Assembly: GCA_029098305.1 (NCBI GenBank)
Contig: JAQXOB010000045.1
Span: forward strand, 1-64,000
Reading direction: 5' to 3'
DNA from: Clostridia bacterium
Lineage (GTDB): Bacteria; Bacillota; Clostridia; Oscillospirales; Acutalibacteraceae
Length of the DNA stretch: 64,000 nucleotides
The notes under the pieces were generated by a model. That model ran no database searches and was not told the DNA's origin. It was given only the letters and a program-made list of their open reading frames with translations. Numbering within the stretch: position 1 is the first letter of the stretch; each line of letters begins with the position of its first letter. Positions 27,592 through 37,180 of the stretch are shown one piece after another. A program made the translations under genes and the position numbers.

Positions 27592-27624
27592 CAGGATTTT
27601 GCAGTATATAATAGCAAAATCCTG
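27592..27624 (-). terminator. intrinsic terminator after rpe
   Basis: On the minus strand CAGGATTTTGC and GCAAAATCCTG form an 11-bp stem followed by TTTTTTT. The T-run ends next to the start codon of the methyltransferase gene. Confidence 0.85.
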
Positions 27625-27651
27625 CATATTTCCTTTCTAAATACGTCTATA

Positions 27652-28296
27652 TTAAGCGTTCTGCAAAAGTCTGATTGCCTCTGCGGGATCTTCTGCCTTA
27701 AACACGCCTGTGCCGGATACAGCAATGTCAATGCCGGCTGCTGATGCTTGTGATGCAGTCTGCATATTTATTCCACCGTCAGCCTCTATTAAGATAGCAG
27801 TGCCAATTTCTTTAGCCTTATTCTTAATAGCAGATACCTTAGGCAACATATCTGCCATGAAAGATTGACCGCCAAATCCGGGCTCTACTGTCATTATCAA
27901 TACCATATATATATCTTCAAGATACGGGAACACAGCTTCAGCAGGTGTGTTTGGCTTGATTACCAGTCCGGGCTTTATGCCAAGTGATTTTATTTTCTCA
28001 ATAGTTTCTTTTATGTCGTCTTTAGCCTCTACATGAAATGTGATGATGTCAGCACCGGCATCAGCAAAGCGTTCTACATATTCTAGCGGATGATCTATCA
28101 TCAGATGCACATCAAATGGGATGGTTGCGTATTTTCTAAGTGATTTGATCACGTCAGGGCCAAAAGTTATGTTTGGTACAAAGTGACCATCCATAATATC
28201 TATGTGTATGAGATCCGCTTTTGCATCTTCCATTCTTTTTATTTCTTCACCCAGCTTTGAAAAATCACTCGCTAGAATTGATGGTGCTATTTTCAT
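27652..28296 (-). CDS. rpe: ribulose-phosphate 3-epimerase
   Basis: Interconverts ribulose 5-phosphate and xylulose 5-phosphate. The 214-aa TIM barrel shows MKIAPSILASDFSKLGEEI, DLIHIDIMDGHFVPNITFGP (metal-binding His and catalytic Asp), VHLMIDHP, MTVEPGFGGQSF and EADGGIN. Last gene before a strong terminator; starts 29 bases after the degenerate P-type-ATPase-like gene and is likely transcribed with the uppS-to-rlmB run. Confidence 0.97.
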   Translation of the reverse strand: MKIAPSILASDFSKLGEEIKRMEDAKADLIHIDIMDGHFVPNITFGPDVIKSLRKYATIPFDVHLMIDHPLEYVERFADAGADIITFHVEAKDDIKETIEKIKSLGIKPGLVIKPNTPAEAVFPYLEDIYMVLIMTVEPGFGGQSFMADMLPKVSAIKNKAKEIGTAILIEADGGINMQTASQASAAGIDIAVSGTGVFKAEDPAEAIRLLQNA

Positions 28297-28325
28297 ATCT
28301 TTTTATTTCCTTTCATAATTCGCTT

Positions 28326-30707
28326 TTATTTCTTTGTGATAGTTGGTAAAATCAGGGATACAACAGTCCAGAACAAAGTATACAAAATTATTCTCAACGG
28401 ACTGATGAGGATGCCACCATGGAGCAGTATCACAGTTGCCACTATAATGCATAAAAGACTTGATATCACCTGCAATAAAGTCAGCAATCTTGTAGTTGAG
28501 ATTAACCTTTTGCTATAAGCAAAACAATATGCCATTGATAAGAAGCTACCCATTGTGACTGCATATGGCTTTACATTCTCAATCTTTTCACTAGAAAGCT
28601 CTTTAAATATATTTCCAAGTCCAGACGGCAAAATCTTTATGCTTCTTTGATACAATCCAAAGTCTTTTGCTATCTTTTCAGAAGTGATAGCTTCAGATGA
28701 TGTTCTGATAAGCACGCATATGCCTGCCTCACTCAGTGATCTAAGGGCATGTGCCACTTTGGAATCCGGTCTATATCTCACCACCAACATGGCATATAGT
28801 GTTCCCTTCATGGCTATGTAGGTTATATTACAACCGTTCTCTGTGTATCGTCCTTCAAAATCCTTTGACGGAGTATCTATACCATGAGCGTTCATAAGCT
28901 GTGCATTACCCACCAAAATACGCTCGCCATATATCCAGCCTACAAGTCCCTTGTCGTCTTCAAATATAACACTATCACAGGATGGAATCTGTGGATTTTC
29001 CTTAAAAATTCCCGATAGCACATCGTATAGAGGACTTTTGGCCGCTTTTACAACAGATAGAGCATTTACAAGAGGCTCATCTATATCAGCTTGACCAAAT
29101 TTTTTGATTGCAATAAGCTGTGGTGCTCCCTTAGGATAGAGTGCACGATCCGTAATGACAATGGATGATGAAGAATTAAACTTTCTGGCTGATGCATATC
29201 CCACAAGCATGGCTTTCTTTTTGAGAGCATTATTACAAAATCTCTTTGTCATCAGTTCAGATGTGAGCACAGCATTTATTGGAGCTGCACAACAGCATAT
29301 AATTGCAAATGCATTAAAACCGGCTATTACTCCGCTTTTTATACCGCATATTACAGATATTACAGTTGCAAATAGCATAATTGGCACAGCAAGTCGGTTT
29401 ATGACCGTCATGCCTTTATATCCATTGCAAGATAGCTCAAAAAAGCCTTTGTAATGTTCGCTTGGGCGTTGATAGACTATATTAGTCTTTGGTGATGCCA
29501 CACCATTTAGTATAAGTGGCTTAGTCTGTTTATCTTTGTAGTTTCGCAGGATGTATTTATTCCCTGCAGAGCATAGAAAGCTATAGTTTTTTCGTGTTCT
29601 CTCGTTTGCTGTAAGCTTTGCATATGTACTAAATAACATTATAAAAAGGAGAAAAACAGAAAAATATTTGTAGTTTTCTTTGTAAAACTCACCAGACGCA
29701 AAAAATGCAGAAATACTTTGAATAAGAACGGCGAATCCGGCAATAGCAGAGCCTGTATCTCTGTTGCCACCGCTTTTTATCGCTTTTAAACCTGATGCTA
29801 TGGTTTTTCTGCCTGCAAGCAGTGCAAAGCAAGTTATCAGCAGATTGATAGCACAGTACATTACCGGTGCAGCAGGACCTGTTCCAAACAGATTTGGGTT
29901 TGCACCTTTTATAATAAAGAATATCACAGATGCTATCATGAGCAAAACAAGAATTAGCGTGCTCACATAAAGAGAAGTAGAGTTCTCGTATAGCTTTGCC
30001 TTTATTTTGAGAGGCTCTGTTTCATTATCAAACTCATTTTTATATTGTGTGCCGTCAATATGTTTTTTCTGAAAACTGTTTATTTTAGAAAGGATAGGGG
30101 ATAGGTTAATTTTAAACTTCTCGGTAATTCTATTCTTTTTCTTTAATTTTACCGGAATATCCTCATTTATCGTTTTCTTCTTAATTTCATTATTATCGTA
30201 TTTTACATAGTTTTCATATTCACGTCTAACAATATTTGAAAATTTTCCAACAGAAACAGACAATACAGGAATCTCTTGATCTGGCTCTACCAATTTTTCC
30301 TTAGGCTCTTCACTTTTATGTTCGGTTTTATCGTCATCTGTTTTTTTACTATGTGTTTTGATATCATCCTTATTCACCACGATAGTTTTTTCTTCTTCTG
30401 ATGATGAATCGTGAGTTTCTACCCTTTCAAATATAGCTGTTTTCGGGCCTTTTGAAGAGGTAGCATCGTCATTATCAGAAGTTTTTGAATTATTTGCACT
30501 ACTATCTGTATTTCTTTGATGATCTTTTACCTTATCAAGATAGTCGATGATATCAAAAAGCTCACGAGTGCTGGTTGAAGCTTCAGGTAAATCATCCAAA
30601 GGATTTTGCTTTGTCAGACGTACTTCTTTTGATGCGTTGCTATAAATGTCTTCACGCTTTGATTTGAAATCGGATTTTTTACTTTTATCTTTGTTGTTTC
30701 CAAGCAT
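28326..30707 (-). CDS. degenerate P-type-ATPase-like membrane protein
   Basis: A 793-aa protein. Residues 1-240 are charged and probably disordered (Asp/Lys/Ser rich). About eight membrane segments follow: clusters near 247-268, 280-300, 317-335, 347-365, 435-475 and two near the C terminus. The body matches a heavy-metal P-type ATPase in outline, but the membrane CPC/CPCAL motif reads CCCAAP (471-476), the phosphorylation motif DKTGT reads DRALY (Asp520), the nucleotide-domain segment GERILVGNAQLMNAHGI is retained, and no GDGxND is present. It is probably a pseudoenzyme. It lies in the operon of envelope lipid and rRNA-methylation genes, starting 47 bases after rlmB. Substrate and role unknown. 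Confidence 0.75.
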   Translation of the reverse strand: MLGNNKDKSKKSDFKSKREDIYSNASKEVRLTKQNPLDDLPEASTSTRELFDIIDYLDKVKDHQRNTDSSANNSKTSDNDDATSSKGPKTAIFERVETHDSSSEEEKTIVVNKDDIKTHSKKTDDDKTEHKSEEPKEKLVEPDQEIPVLSVSVGKFSNIVRREYENYVKYDNNEIKKKTINEDIPVKLKKKNRITEKFKINLSPILSKINSFQKKHIDGTQYKNEFDNETEPLKIKAKLYENSTSLYVSTLILVLLMIASVIFFIIKGANPNLFGTGPAAPVMYCAINLLITCFALLAGRKTIASGLKAIKSGGNRDTGSAIAGFAVLIQSISAFFASGEFYKENYKYFSVFLLFIMLFSTYAKLTANERTRKNYSFLCSAGNKYILRNYKDKQTKPLILNGVASPKTNIVYQRPSEHYKGFFELSCNGYKGMTVINRLAVPIMLFATVISVICGIKSGVIAGFNAFAIICCCAAPINAVLTSELMTKRFCNNALKKKAMLVGYASARKFNSSSSIVITDRALYPKGAPQLIAIKKFGQADIDEPLVNALSVVKAAKSPLYDVLSGIFKENPQIPSCDSVIFEDDKGLVGWIYGERILVGNAQLMNAHGIDTPSKDFEGRYTENGCNITYIAMKGTLYAMLVVRYRPDSKVAHALRSLSEAGICVLIRTSSEAITSEKIAKDFGLYQRSIKILPSGLGNIFKELSSEKIENVKPYAVTMGSFLSMAYCFAYSKRLISTTRLLTLLQVISSLLCIIVATVILLHGGILISPLRIILYTLFWTVVSLILPTITKK

Positions 30708-30754
30708 TTTGTTTCAACATCCTTTCCACCAGAGCGTTATTAATTGTTTTTGAT

Positions 30755-31528
30755 TTAGTTTCGTTGTTTAGCTGCTTCATACATTGCAATTCCGGCAGCT
30801 ACAGAAGCATTTAAAGAATTTATTTTTCCATACATCGGCAGTGATACCATACCATCACATTTGCTTTCTACAAGCTTGCCGATCCCTTTTCCTTCGTTTC
30901 CAATCACCAGGGCAATGCTTCCTGTTAGATTGGTTTTGTATATAGATTCGCCATTCATGTCGGTTCCATATACCCACACGCCCATGTCTTTTATCTTGTC
31001 GATAGTTGAGGCTATATTCGTCACTTTTACAATATGCATATATTCCAATGCACCGGCAGATGCCTTATGCACTGTGTATGTAAGCCCTGATGAGCGCCTT
31101 TTTGGAATTATTACACCATGCACACCGGCACATTCTGCTGTTCTGATTATTGCACCTAGATTGTGTGGATCTTCTATCTCATCAAGAATTAATATAAAAG
31201 GATCTTCTCCACGTTCCTTTGCTGTTGCAAAGATATCTTCTAACTGCGAATATTCTTTCATAGCGGCATAAGCCACCACACCCTGATGGTTGCCATGACC
31301 GCACATATAATCCATTTTTCTGGCATCAGCTTCTTTTACGGTAATACCTTTTTCTTTTGCCTTAGATATTATCACAGCCGTAGTGCCGCTATATGGTGTG
31401 CCTTTTGCAATGATTATATTATCTAGTTCACGACCACTTTTTAGTGCTTCCAGCACAGAGTTTCTGCCTATTATTATATTTTCATTAATGTTGTTATTTT
31501 TATCGTCTTCTCTTTTTTTATCTATCAT
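30755..31528 (-). CDS. rlmB: 23S rRNA 2'-O-methyltransferase, TrmH/SpoU family
   Basis: A 257-aa SPOUT-fold protein with an N-terminal L30e-like substrate-binding domain (IIGRNSVLEALKSGRELDNIIIAKG) and the three SpoU motifs: LDEIEDPHNLGAIIRTAECAGVHGVII, IALVIGNEGKGIGKL and SLPMYGKINSLNASVAAGIAMYEAA. RlmB methylates G2251 of 23S rRNA; other TrmH-type targets are possible. Start is 32 bases after rseP on the same strand. Confidence 0.9.
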   Translation of the reverse strand: MIDKKREDDKNNNINENIIIGRNSVLEALKSGRELDNIIIAKGTPYSGTTAVIISKAKEKGITVKEADARKMDYMCGHGNHQGVVAYAAMKEYSQLEDIFATAKERGEDPFILILDEIEDPHNLGAIIRTAECAGVHGVIIPKRRSSGLTYTVHKASAGALEYMHIVKVTNIASTIDKIKDMGVWVYGTDMNGESIYKTNLTGSIALVIGNEGKGIGKLVESKCDGMVSLPMYGKINSLNASVAAGIAMYEAAKQRN

Positions 31529-31560
31529 TTTAATTAAACTCCAAAATTACAAAACAATTA

Positions 31561-32934
31561 TTAGAACAATCCTTTTCCGTTAAACAGTCGAACTATGTCG
31601 TTAGCAGAAACGAAAAGAATAAATGCGATTAATATAGCAAAGCCTACACCATGGATAAGACCTTCGTATTTAGGTGGTATTGGCTTTCTTCTTATAGCTT
31701 CAATAATCAGGAACAAAAATCTGCCGCCATCCAATGCCGGAATAGGGAGGATATTAAATATACCTAGATTAATTGATATCATAGACATTATATAGATGAT
31801 ATTATTGACAGCATCTCCAAATCCACTTTCGAGGCCTACAGAAGCTGCATCTTTAACAGCACTCACAATGCCCACAGGACCAGATACCTCTGACACATAA
31901 AATTGTCCGGTCACAAGACCAATCAGGCTTTTATATACCATTCTAACAATAGAAACACTGCTACTAAAGGTTGTAGACATAACTGTCAAAAGGTTCTTAT
32001 CTACAGGAACAGTGTAAAAGTCGAAACCAATGGCAGGCTTGCCCTTGCTATCCATATATGTGTAAAAGTCTACATCTTTTAATGTGATTTTTTTACCATC
32101 ACGAAGCACTTCTACATCGGTTCTGAATCTTGGTGATGTTTCTGTAATAGATACAGATACCTCAGGCAACTCAGGTTTACTGCCGTCTGCCAAATTAAAC
32201 ATAGTCATCTCATCATATGCTTTTTCATATGTTTTCACGATTTTATCAGTTTCGTTAGCAGTTGAGATTTCATTTCTGGCTTTTGTATAAATATCTGTAA
32301 TTGAATTAAAATCCTCTTCAGAATAATTATCTTTGCTTTGATACAGATACGCATACACATTTACAAGTGTAGCGTTATATTTTTCTTTTGCTATAATTGG
32401 AGCTGTGCCATCCACATCGGTAGATTTCATCATAGCAAGGGCATATGATATATCGTTTGATGATAGTATTTTATAGTTGCCAATCTTAAGGATTTCATCA
32501 TTTTGCTCTAGTCCGGATTGAGCTGTGTAAGCACTATCAACAAATCCTGATATAGTCGTGCTTGCATATGTGTCGCTCTGCACCTGCAATATAAACACAA
32601 GTACAAGCCCAAGCAAGATATTCATAATTGCACCGGCACACACTATTATCATTCTTTTATAAACCTTAGCCTTAGAGAAAGAATCAGGTGCATCACTCTC
32701 TTCGTCTTCACCCTCCATAGCACAATATCCACCTATAGGAAGCAGACGTAGAGAATAAATAGTTTCTCCTTTTTTAAAGCTAAAAAGCTTAGGTCCCATA
32801 CCAAGCGCAAATTCATTTACACGAACACCACTAAGCTTGGCTGTAATAAAATGTCCAAATTCGTGTGAAAAAATTAATAATTCAAAGATTAGAATTCCGA
32901 TTATAATTAATAAGGCTGTTTTAATAATAAACAC
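31561..32934 (-). CDS. rseP: site-2 protease RseP-family zinc metallopeptidase
   Basis: A membrane protease that cleaves substrates within the bilayer, such as anti-sigma factors and signal peptides. HEFGH in TM1 (residues about 26-30) gives the zinc ligands, FALGMGPKLFSF follows, and the second catalytic motif is ILPIPALDGGRFLF near the C terminus. PDZ-type sequence (VDSAYTAQSGLEQNDEILKI) lies between. The 457-aa protein is longer than many Firmicutes RseP proteins, with an insertion of about 100 residues inside the PDZ region (residues about 180-270). Conserved context: dxr is 11 bases upstream. Confidence 0.93.
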   Translation of the reverse strand: MFIIKTALLIIIGILIFELLIFSHEFGHFITAKLSGVRVNEFALGMGPKLFSFKKGETIYSLRLLPIGGYCAMEGEDEESDAPDSFSKAKVYKRMIIVCAGAIMNILLGLVLVFILQVQSDTYASTTISGFVDSAYTAQSGLEQNDEILKIGNYKILSSNDISYALAMMKSTDVDGTAPIIAKEKYNATLVNVYAYLYQSKDNYSEEDFNSITDIYTKARNEISTANETDKIVKTYEKAYDEMTMFNLADGSKPELPEVSVSITETSPRFRTDVEVLRDGKKITLKDVDFYTYMDSKGKPAIGFDFYTVPVDKNLLTVMSTTFSSSVSIVRMVYKSLIGLVTGQFYVSEVSGPVGIVSAVKDAASVGLESGFGDAVNNIIYIMSMISINLGIFNILPIPALDGGRFLFLIIEAIRRKPIPPKYEGLIHGVGFAILIAFILFVSANDIVRLFNGKGLF

Positions 32935-32945
32935 TTTCCTTTCAG

Positions 32946-34094
32946 TTAGTTGATATTACTATACACAAATTCACGTGCTTTTTTGTCTGCAATAAGCACA
33001 TCTTCAACTGAATTTATTGGAGAAGCATCAGCTATCTCTACTGCTTTTTCTACCAAGTCGCCAATATCGTGAAAAGATATTTTTCCCTCTCGATAGAGAA
33101 GATTTGCAACCTCGTTTGCACCATTTGCACTTGCAGGTGCAAGACCGCCTTTTTTGATTGCTTTTTTGCAAGCGTGCATACATTTAAAAGTCTTTTCATC
33201 AGGCTTAAAAAATGTTAAATTGCATATTTCGGTTAAATCAAGCTCTTTTACAGGGCTTTCAAATCTTTGTGGATATGTTAATGCATATTGTATTGGTATA
33301 CGCATATCAGGCAGTCCTAGCTGAGCTATCACAGAGTTATCCATATATTCTATCATAGAGTGGATTATGCTTTCACGATGTACCACCACATCTATTTTTT
33401 CGACAGGTGTATCAAAAAGCCATCTTGCTTCAATTATTTCAAGACCTTTATTCATCATAGTTGCCGAGTCTATTGTAATTTTTTGTCCCATGCTCCAGTT
33501 AGGATGTTTTAGTGCTTGTGCAGGAGTTACATCCCTAAGTTTTTCGTATGTTTTGCCAAAAAATGGTCCTCCTGATGCTGTGAGGATAAGTCTTTTGAGA
33601 GCTTTTTTCTCCGGGCATCCTTCAAGACATTGAAAAATAGCAGAGTGCTCACTGTCTACAGGAAGTATTTTTATTTTGTTTTCAGATGCAGTCCTTGTGA
33701 CTAGCTCACCGCCCGCTACAAGTGTTTCTTTGTTAGCGAGGGCTATATCTTTCTTTGCTTTAGCTGCTGTGAGTGTAGGTATAAGCCCTACCATGCCTAC
33801 CAGTGCGTTAAGCACCATATCAGCCTCACCTATGCTTGCGGCATTGCACAAGCCATCTATACCATGGTCCACTATGATATCCATATCTCTAAGGCGAAGT
33901 TTTAGCTCCTTAGCAGAATTTTCATCATGCATAACCACGAGAGATGGTTTAAATTTTCTTGCTTGTTGCTCTATCAAATCAACATTTTTATTTGCTGTTA
34001 AGGCACTCACTTTTATGCCCAGCTTCTCTGCCACATCAAGTGCTTGAGTGCCGATAGAGCCTGTGCTTCCTAAAATTGATAAATTTGTTATCAT
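32946..34094 (-). CDS. dxr: 1-deoxy-D-xylulose 5-phosphate reductoisomerase
   Basis: Converts DXP to MEP, the committed step of non-mevalonate isoprenoid synthesis. The 382 aa include GSTGSIGTQALDV (NADPH loop), ANKETLVAGGE, PVDSEHSAIFQCL (metal-binding residues), LTASGGPF, HPNWSMGQKITIDSATMMNKGLE and SIIHSMIEYMDNSVIAQLGLPDMRIPIQYALTYP. It feeds the undecaprenyl pathway of uppS, two genes upstream. Complete, with the standard gene order. Confidence 0.98.
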   Translation of the reverse strand: MITNLSILGSTGSIGTQALDVAEKLGIKVSALTANKNVDLIEQQARKFKPSLVVMHDENSAKELKLRLRDMDIIVDHGIDGLCNAASIGEADMVLNALVGMVGLIPTLTAAKAKKDIALANKETLVAGGELVTRTASENKIKILPVDSEHSAIFQCLEGCPEKKALKRLILTASGGPFFGKTYEKLRDVTPAQALKHPNWSMGQKITIDSATMMNKGLEIIEARWLFDTPVEKIDVVVHRESIIHSMIEYMDNSVIAQLGLPDMRIPIQYALTYPQRFESPVKELDLTEICNLTFFKPDEKTFKCMHACKKAIKKGGLAPASANGANEVANLLYREGKISFHDIGDLVEKAVEIADASPINSVEDVLIADKKAREFVYSNIN

Positions 34095-34115
34095 AATATT
34101 ATCCTTAAAATTCTG

Positions 34116-34946
34116 TTATTTTACTAATGGTAAATATTCACTTAATATATATAATGTTGGGAAAGTAAATATTACGCCATCAAGTCTATCTAAAAATCCG
34201 CCATGACCGGGAAATATATTGCCATAGTCTTTAGCGTTATAATTTCGTTTAATCAAAGAGAACGTAAGATCTCCTATTATTGAAACACCGGCACACACAA
34301 AGCTAACGATAGATAAATTAATATAATTAACATTAGCACTGATCTCACAATTTGGGAAAACAGCCTTATCAAAAATAAGTCCTGTAATAAGCATAAACAA
34401 AGTGCAACAGATAACTCCGCCTATAGCGCCCTCCACAGTCTTTTTAGGACTGATGGTAGGGCACAGTTTGTGTTTGCCAAACAACATACCTGCAAATAAT
34501 GCTCCGCTATCTGCAAGCCATGTAGAGGCAAGCCCCACCACAAAATAATAAACAGTGAGTTTTCTATCATTCATAAATAATGGTATTAATGACGACAAAC
34601 CGAAAGAAATGATAAGGGTAAAACAAAATGATATACACGCATTAGAAAAATTGACTTTCTGATGAAAAAATATCATACATGCAAACATAAGAATGAAATA
34701 AACAAATATAACCTCTGCCAAAAATCCAGACATTATAACGTATGGTATGGAAAGGCCAAATAAAATGCTGGGTATAGAAATATAATACTTTTTCAGCATT
34801 CCACCAGTGTGTATTACTTCTGCCACACACATAGCAGATGCAAGTGATAGTACGATGTCTATGATAAATGGAAATTTTGTTCCCAAAAACAGTAGCAATA
34901 AAATGGCAGGAATGCCAATAACCGCTGTTAAAAGTCTTGCTTTCAT
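34116..34946 (-). CDS. cdsA: phosphatidate cytidylyltransferase
   Basis: Makes CDP-diacylglycerol, precursor of anionic phospholipids. 276 aa with about seven or eight membrane segments and the C-terminal CDP-alcohol signature SLIKRNYNAKDYGNIFPGHGGFLDRLDGVIFTFP; DSGALFAGMLFGKHKLCPTISPKKTVEGAIGG is also typical. It starts 4 bases after the uppS stop, so the two are probably translationally coupled. Confidence 0.97.
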   Translation of the reverse strand: MKARLLTAVIGIPAILLLLFLGTKFPFIIDIVLSLASAMCVAEVIHTGGMLKKYYISIPSILFGLSIPYVIMSGFLAEVIFVYFILMFACMIFFHQKVNFSNACISFCFTLIISFGLSSLIPLFMNDRKLTVYYFVVGLASTWLADSGALFAGMLFGKHKLCPTISPKKTVEGAIGGVICCTLFMLITGLIFDKAVFPNCEISANVNYINLSIVSFVCAGVSIIGDLTFSLIKRNYNAKDYGNIFPGHGGFLDRLDGVIFTFPTLYILSEYLPLVK

Positions 34947-34950
34947 AATA

Positions 34951-35709
34951 TCAGATACCTCCGTATCTTCTGTTTCTCTTTGAGTATTCTATTATAGCCT
35001 CGTTAAGATTTTCTTTTGAAAAATCAGGCCACAAAACATTGTCCATGATAACATATTCAGAATATGCTGATTGCCAAAGCAAAAAGTTTGATGTTCGATA
35101 CTCACCGCTTGGTCTTATTATAAGATCCGGATCAGGCTGATTTGCAGTATATAGATAGTCGGATATCAGCTTTTCGTCAATGTTTGATTTGTCTAGTTTA
35201 CCGGACTCTATATCTAAGCAGATTTGTTTTACGGCTGTTACTATCTCTGCTCTACCACCGTAATTAACTGCTATATTAAGCACCATGCCATCTCTGTTTG
35301 CACTGCCTTCTTCGGTTTGTTTCATTAGATCTTGCAGTTCAGGAGTAAATTTTGATGTATCTCCTATGAAATGTACTTTTATGGTATCATCCTTGAAGTC
35401 GTTAATAGCCTCTATCATATACGACTTAAATATTTTCATAAGCGAAAGAACTTCTTCTTGTGGACGCTTCCAATTTTCAGTTGAAAATGCATACACAGTC
35501 AAATATTTTATGCCTATGTCACTGCAATATCGTGCAATGGTTTTAAATGTGTTACTACCCACAGAATGGCCTGCTGTGCGAGGAAGTCCGCGTTTTTTTG
35601 CCCATCTGCCATTGCCATCCATGATGATTCCTATGTGCTTTGGAAGAATTATATCAGTAGGCAGAGTCGATTTTTCGCTCTTGCCCTTTTTATTGTTAAT
35701 TATAGGCAT
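34951..35709 (-). CDS. uppS: undecaprenyl diphosphate synthase
   Basis: Condenses isoprenyl units into the C55 carrier lipid for peptidoglycan and surface polymers. 252 aa with HIGIIMDGNGRWAKKRGLPRTAGHSVGSNTFK (catalytic Asp and Asn), YLTVYAFSTENWKRPQEEV and the C-terminal RPSGEYRTSNFLLWQSAYSEYV, where the final Glu binds Mg. First gene after two hairpins that follow frr, so its expression may be set separately from pyrH-frr. Confidence 0.98.
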   Translation of the reverse strand: MPIINNKKGKSEKSTLPTDIILPKHIGIIMDGNGRWAKKRGLPRTAGHSVGSNTFKTIARYCSDIGIKYLTVYAFSTENWKRPQEEVLSLMKIFKSYMIEAINDFKDDTIKVHFIGDTSKFTPELQDLMKQTEEGSANRDGMVLNIAVNYGGRAEIVTAVKQICLDIESGKLDKSNIDEKLISDYLYTANQPDPDLIIRPSGEYRTSNFLLWQSAYSEYVIMDNVLWPDFSKENLNEAIIEYSKRNRRYGGI

Positions 35710-35738
35710 ATTTTTCTCCTTAAATCAGAAAATTAAAG

Positions 35739-35778
35739 GCTGAGAGGTGAAATTACTTGCATAAATTCACCTCTTAGC
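35739..35778 (-). terminator. hairpin between frr and uppS (inner)
   Basis: On the minus strand GCTAAGAGGTGAA and TTCACCTCTCAGC form a 13-base stem with one mismatch, followed by CTTTAATTTTC. It lies about 30 bases before the uppS start. Confidence 0.65.
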
Positions 35779-35792
35779 TTTTAATTTTCAGC

Positions 35793-35833
35793 ACAAGCAC
35801 AGACACACCTTTTTACGATTTGTCTGTGCTTGT
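35793..35833 (-). terminator. hairpin between frr and uppS (outer)
   Basis: ACAAGCACAGACA and TGTCTGTGCTTGT form a perfect 13-bp stem just past the frr stop. The T-run (AGTTTTTTA) is on the plus-strand side, so on the minus strand it is a stem without a strong U-tract. Confidence 0.55.
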
Positions 35834-35845
35834 AGTTTTTTATGT

Positions 35846-36400
35846 TTAGATTTCCATTATTTCTTTTTGCTTTTTATCAGCCATAGCCTCGATGTTTTTG
35901 ATATATTTATCGGTTATATCCTGAATTTTCTTTTCGCCAATCTTCTGGTCATCCTCAGTTATTTCATTATTTTTCTTTAAAGCCTTTAGATCGTCCATGG
36001 CATCACGTCGAACGTTTCTTACAGATACTTTAGTTTCTTCTGCCATCTTGCCGATGTCTTTTGCTATTTCCTTACGTCTGTCTTCGGTAAGTGGTGGAAA
36101 GTTGAGTCTTATCAGCTTGCCGTCATTTTGAGGGTTGATGCCTACGTCAGATGTCAATATAGCCTTTTCAATAAGCTTTAGTGCTGATGCATCCCAAGGC
36201 TGAATGGTAAGTGTTCTGGCCTCTGTTACGCTTACAGCGGCTATCTGATTAATCTGAGTTGGCACACCATAATAGTCAATTGTTACTTTGTCAAGAACGG
36301 ATGGATTTGCTCTGCCTGCTCTTATTGCTGCAAAGTCATTCTCAAGATAGTTCACTCTTTTTATAATTCTTTGCTCTAATCTGTCTAATACATTTTTCAT
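35846..36400 (-). CDS. frr: ribosome recycling factor
   Basis: Splits the post-termination ribosome together with EF-G. The 184-aa protein shows [69 protein letters not shown]-like sequence and the C-terminal [23 protein letters not shown]. Starts 34 bases after pyrH, the usual neighbour; a run of two hairpins follows. Confidence 0.98.
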   Translation of the reverse strand: [184 protein letters not shown]

Positions 36401-36434
36401 AAAGTTAAAAACCTCCGTTTATTGTTATACTTAA

Positions 36435-37142
36435 TTATTTAGTTACCAAAGTGCCTATGCTTTCACCGCAGACAGCACGAACGATGTTCTCCGGATCTTC
36501 AAGGCTAAACACAAGTATTGGTATATCGTTATCTTGACACATAGATGCTGCAGTACTATCCATTACAGCAAGACCTTTTGAGAGCACTTCTGCAAAGGAA
36601 ATGTGATCAAATTTGATAGCATCCGGATTCTTTTTAGGATCGCTGTCATAAACACCGTCTACCATTGTGGCTTTCAGGATTATCTCTGCGTCAGTTTCGG
36701 CAGCTCTCAGAGCTGCTGCTGTGTCTGTAGAAAAGAATGGATTACCGGTGCCACATCCAAACACTACAACTCGATTTTTTTCATAGTGACGCATTGTGCG
36801 TGAGCGAATATATGGCTCTGCAATGCTTCGCATATTTATAGCAGTTTGCACTCTGACGTCAACCCCAAGCTGTTCCAGAGCATCGGCTACACCAAGAGCA
36901 TTTATAACAGTTGCGAGCATTCCCATATGGTCTGCTCTGGTTCTATCCATTTTGCCACTGCTTCTACCTCTCCAAAAGTTGCCTCCGCCTACAACGATAC
37001 CAACATCAACGCCCATTTCGTTAAGCTTTTTGATTGGTTCACAAATCCTAACTACTGTATTGAAATCGATACCTTGCTTCTGCTCGCCTGCAAGTGCTTC
37101 ACCACTTAGTTTTAATAATACTCTTTTATATTTTGGCTGCAT
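36435..37142 (-). CDS. pyrH: UMP kinase
   Basis: Phosphorylates UMP to UDP. Amino-acid-kinase fold with [53 protein letters not shown] and [18 protein letters not shown]. The ORF track begins at 37175; a GGAG 11 bases before the ATG at 37142 ([17 protein letters not shown]) and the family start favour the shorter 235-aa protein. tsf, its common neighbour, is not upstream. Confidence 0.96.
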   Translation of the reverse strand: MQPKYKRVLLKLSGEALAGEQKQGIDFNTVVRICEPIKKLNEMGVDVGIVVGGGNFWRGRSSGKMDRTRADHMGMLATVINALGVADALEQLGVDVRVQTAINMRSIAEPYIRSRTMRHYEKNRVVVFGCGTGNPFFSTDTAAALRAAETDAEIILKATMVDGVYDSDPKKNPDAIKFDHISFAEVLSKGLAVMDSTAASMCQDNDIPILVFSLEDPENIVRAVCGESIGTLVTK

Positions 37143-37180
37143 ATCACAACACACTCCATAAAAACAATTTGTCATTGATA

